This document shows positions 5,743-5,892 of a DNA stretch of 5,892 nucleotides, piece by piece. The notes under the pieces are model-generated. The model saw only the letters and a program-made list of their open reading frames with translations. It made no database searches and had not been told where the DNA came from. The first letter of the stretch is position 1; each line of letters begins with the position of its first letter. The position numbers were made by a program, and so were the translations under genes. Source of the stretch: an uncultured Clostridium sp. (lineage in GTDB: Bacteria > Bacillota > Clostridia > TANB77 > CAG-508); assembly GCA_900552655.1 (NCBI GenBank), contig USAE01000073.1, positions 1-5,892 on the forward strand. The letters are read 5' to 3'.

Positions 5743-5861
5743 AAAAATTCAGCAAAGTTTTTAGTCTTTAATAAGATTGTAAATTTATTTAGAAAATTTT
5801 CAACTTGATATAAAGAACAAATTAAATTATTTTTTTTATTTGTAATTTCCTTTTTATCCAT
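5727..5861 (-). CDS. Small hypothetical protein (44 aa) or C-terminal end of a longer gene
   Basis: On the minus strand an ATG at 5861-5859 opens a 44-codon frame beginning MDKKEITNKK and ending FLKRQN, with stop TAA at 5729-5727. GGAGG lies 11 bases upstream (5877-5873), a good sequence at slightly long spacing. The frame has no stop between the ATG and the window's right edge, so it could also be the end of a larger gene entering from the right. The N-terminus is polar and Lys/Asn-rich; residues 13-41 look like one or two amphipathic helices. No membrane segment or family is recognised. Its stop codon overlaps the end of the GerMN gene in convergent orientation by three to four bases. Confidence 0.45.
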   Translation of the reverse strand: MDKKEITNKKNNLICSLYQVENFLNKFTILLKTKNFAEFLKRQN

Positions 5862-5892
5862 AGTTATACTTACCTCCAAATTTGAAAAAATT

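Overview
The window looks like a chromosomal segment of a low-GC, spore-forming anaerobic Firmicute, most likely of the Clostridia. The grounds are the strong A/T bias, the AGGAGG-type ribosome binding sites, a GerMN-domain (sporulation/germination) protein, and a giant fused protein of the 2-hydroxyacyl-CoA dehydratase activase / benzoyl-CoA reductase superfamily, which is typical of strict anaerobes. A species cannot be named from the sequence alone.

Layout. Positions 1-683 carry no confidently supported protein gene. They contain a GC-elevated island with RNA-like pairing (about 32-156), a weak hairpin plus T-run (169-185), a T-rich stretch with only a doubtful hydrophobic reading frame (207-506), and two successive hairpins (546-609 and 633-678). 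The first hairpin points as a plus-strand terminator. The second lies 5 bases beyond the stop of the large minus-strand gene and can serve both strands. Positions 684-5003 (minus) are one uninterrupted 1439-codon gene: two tandem ASKHA-type activase ATPase repeats, a four-cysteine cluster, a DUF2229 (COG3580-like) region and a C-terminal COG3581-like region. Positions 5004-5157 are a divergent intergenic region with a good sigma-A promoter for the large gene, an operator-like inverted repeat in its leader, and a weaker plus-strand promoter. Positions 5158-5730 (plus) encode a membrane-anchored GerMN protein whose stop codon lies inside a terminator-like hairpin. A small reading frame (44 codons, or the end of a longer gene entering from the right) runs on the minus strand at 5727-5861 and converges on it.

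How it works together. The large protein probably couples ATP hydrolysis to low-potential electron transfer. Its two activase repeats carry cysteine pairs with the same 39-residue spacing, as if one chain folds into the pseudo-dimer that classical activators form from two chains. No separate dehydratase, CoA-transferase or ferredoxin gene is in view, so its substrate is open. The GerMN protein is transcribed divergently and I see no functional tie to the large gene. No CRISPR array, insertion sequence, tRNA or rRNA was found. The least explained part is the RNA-like island at the left edge.
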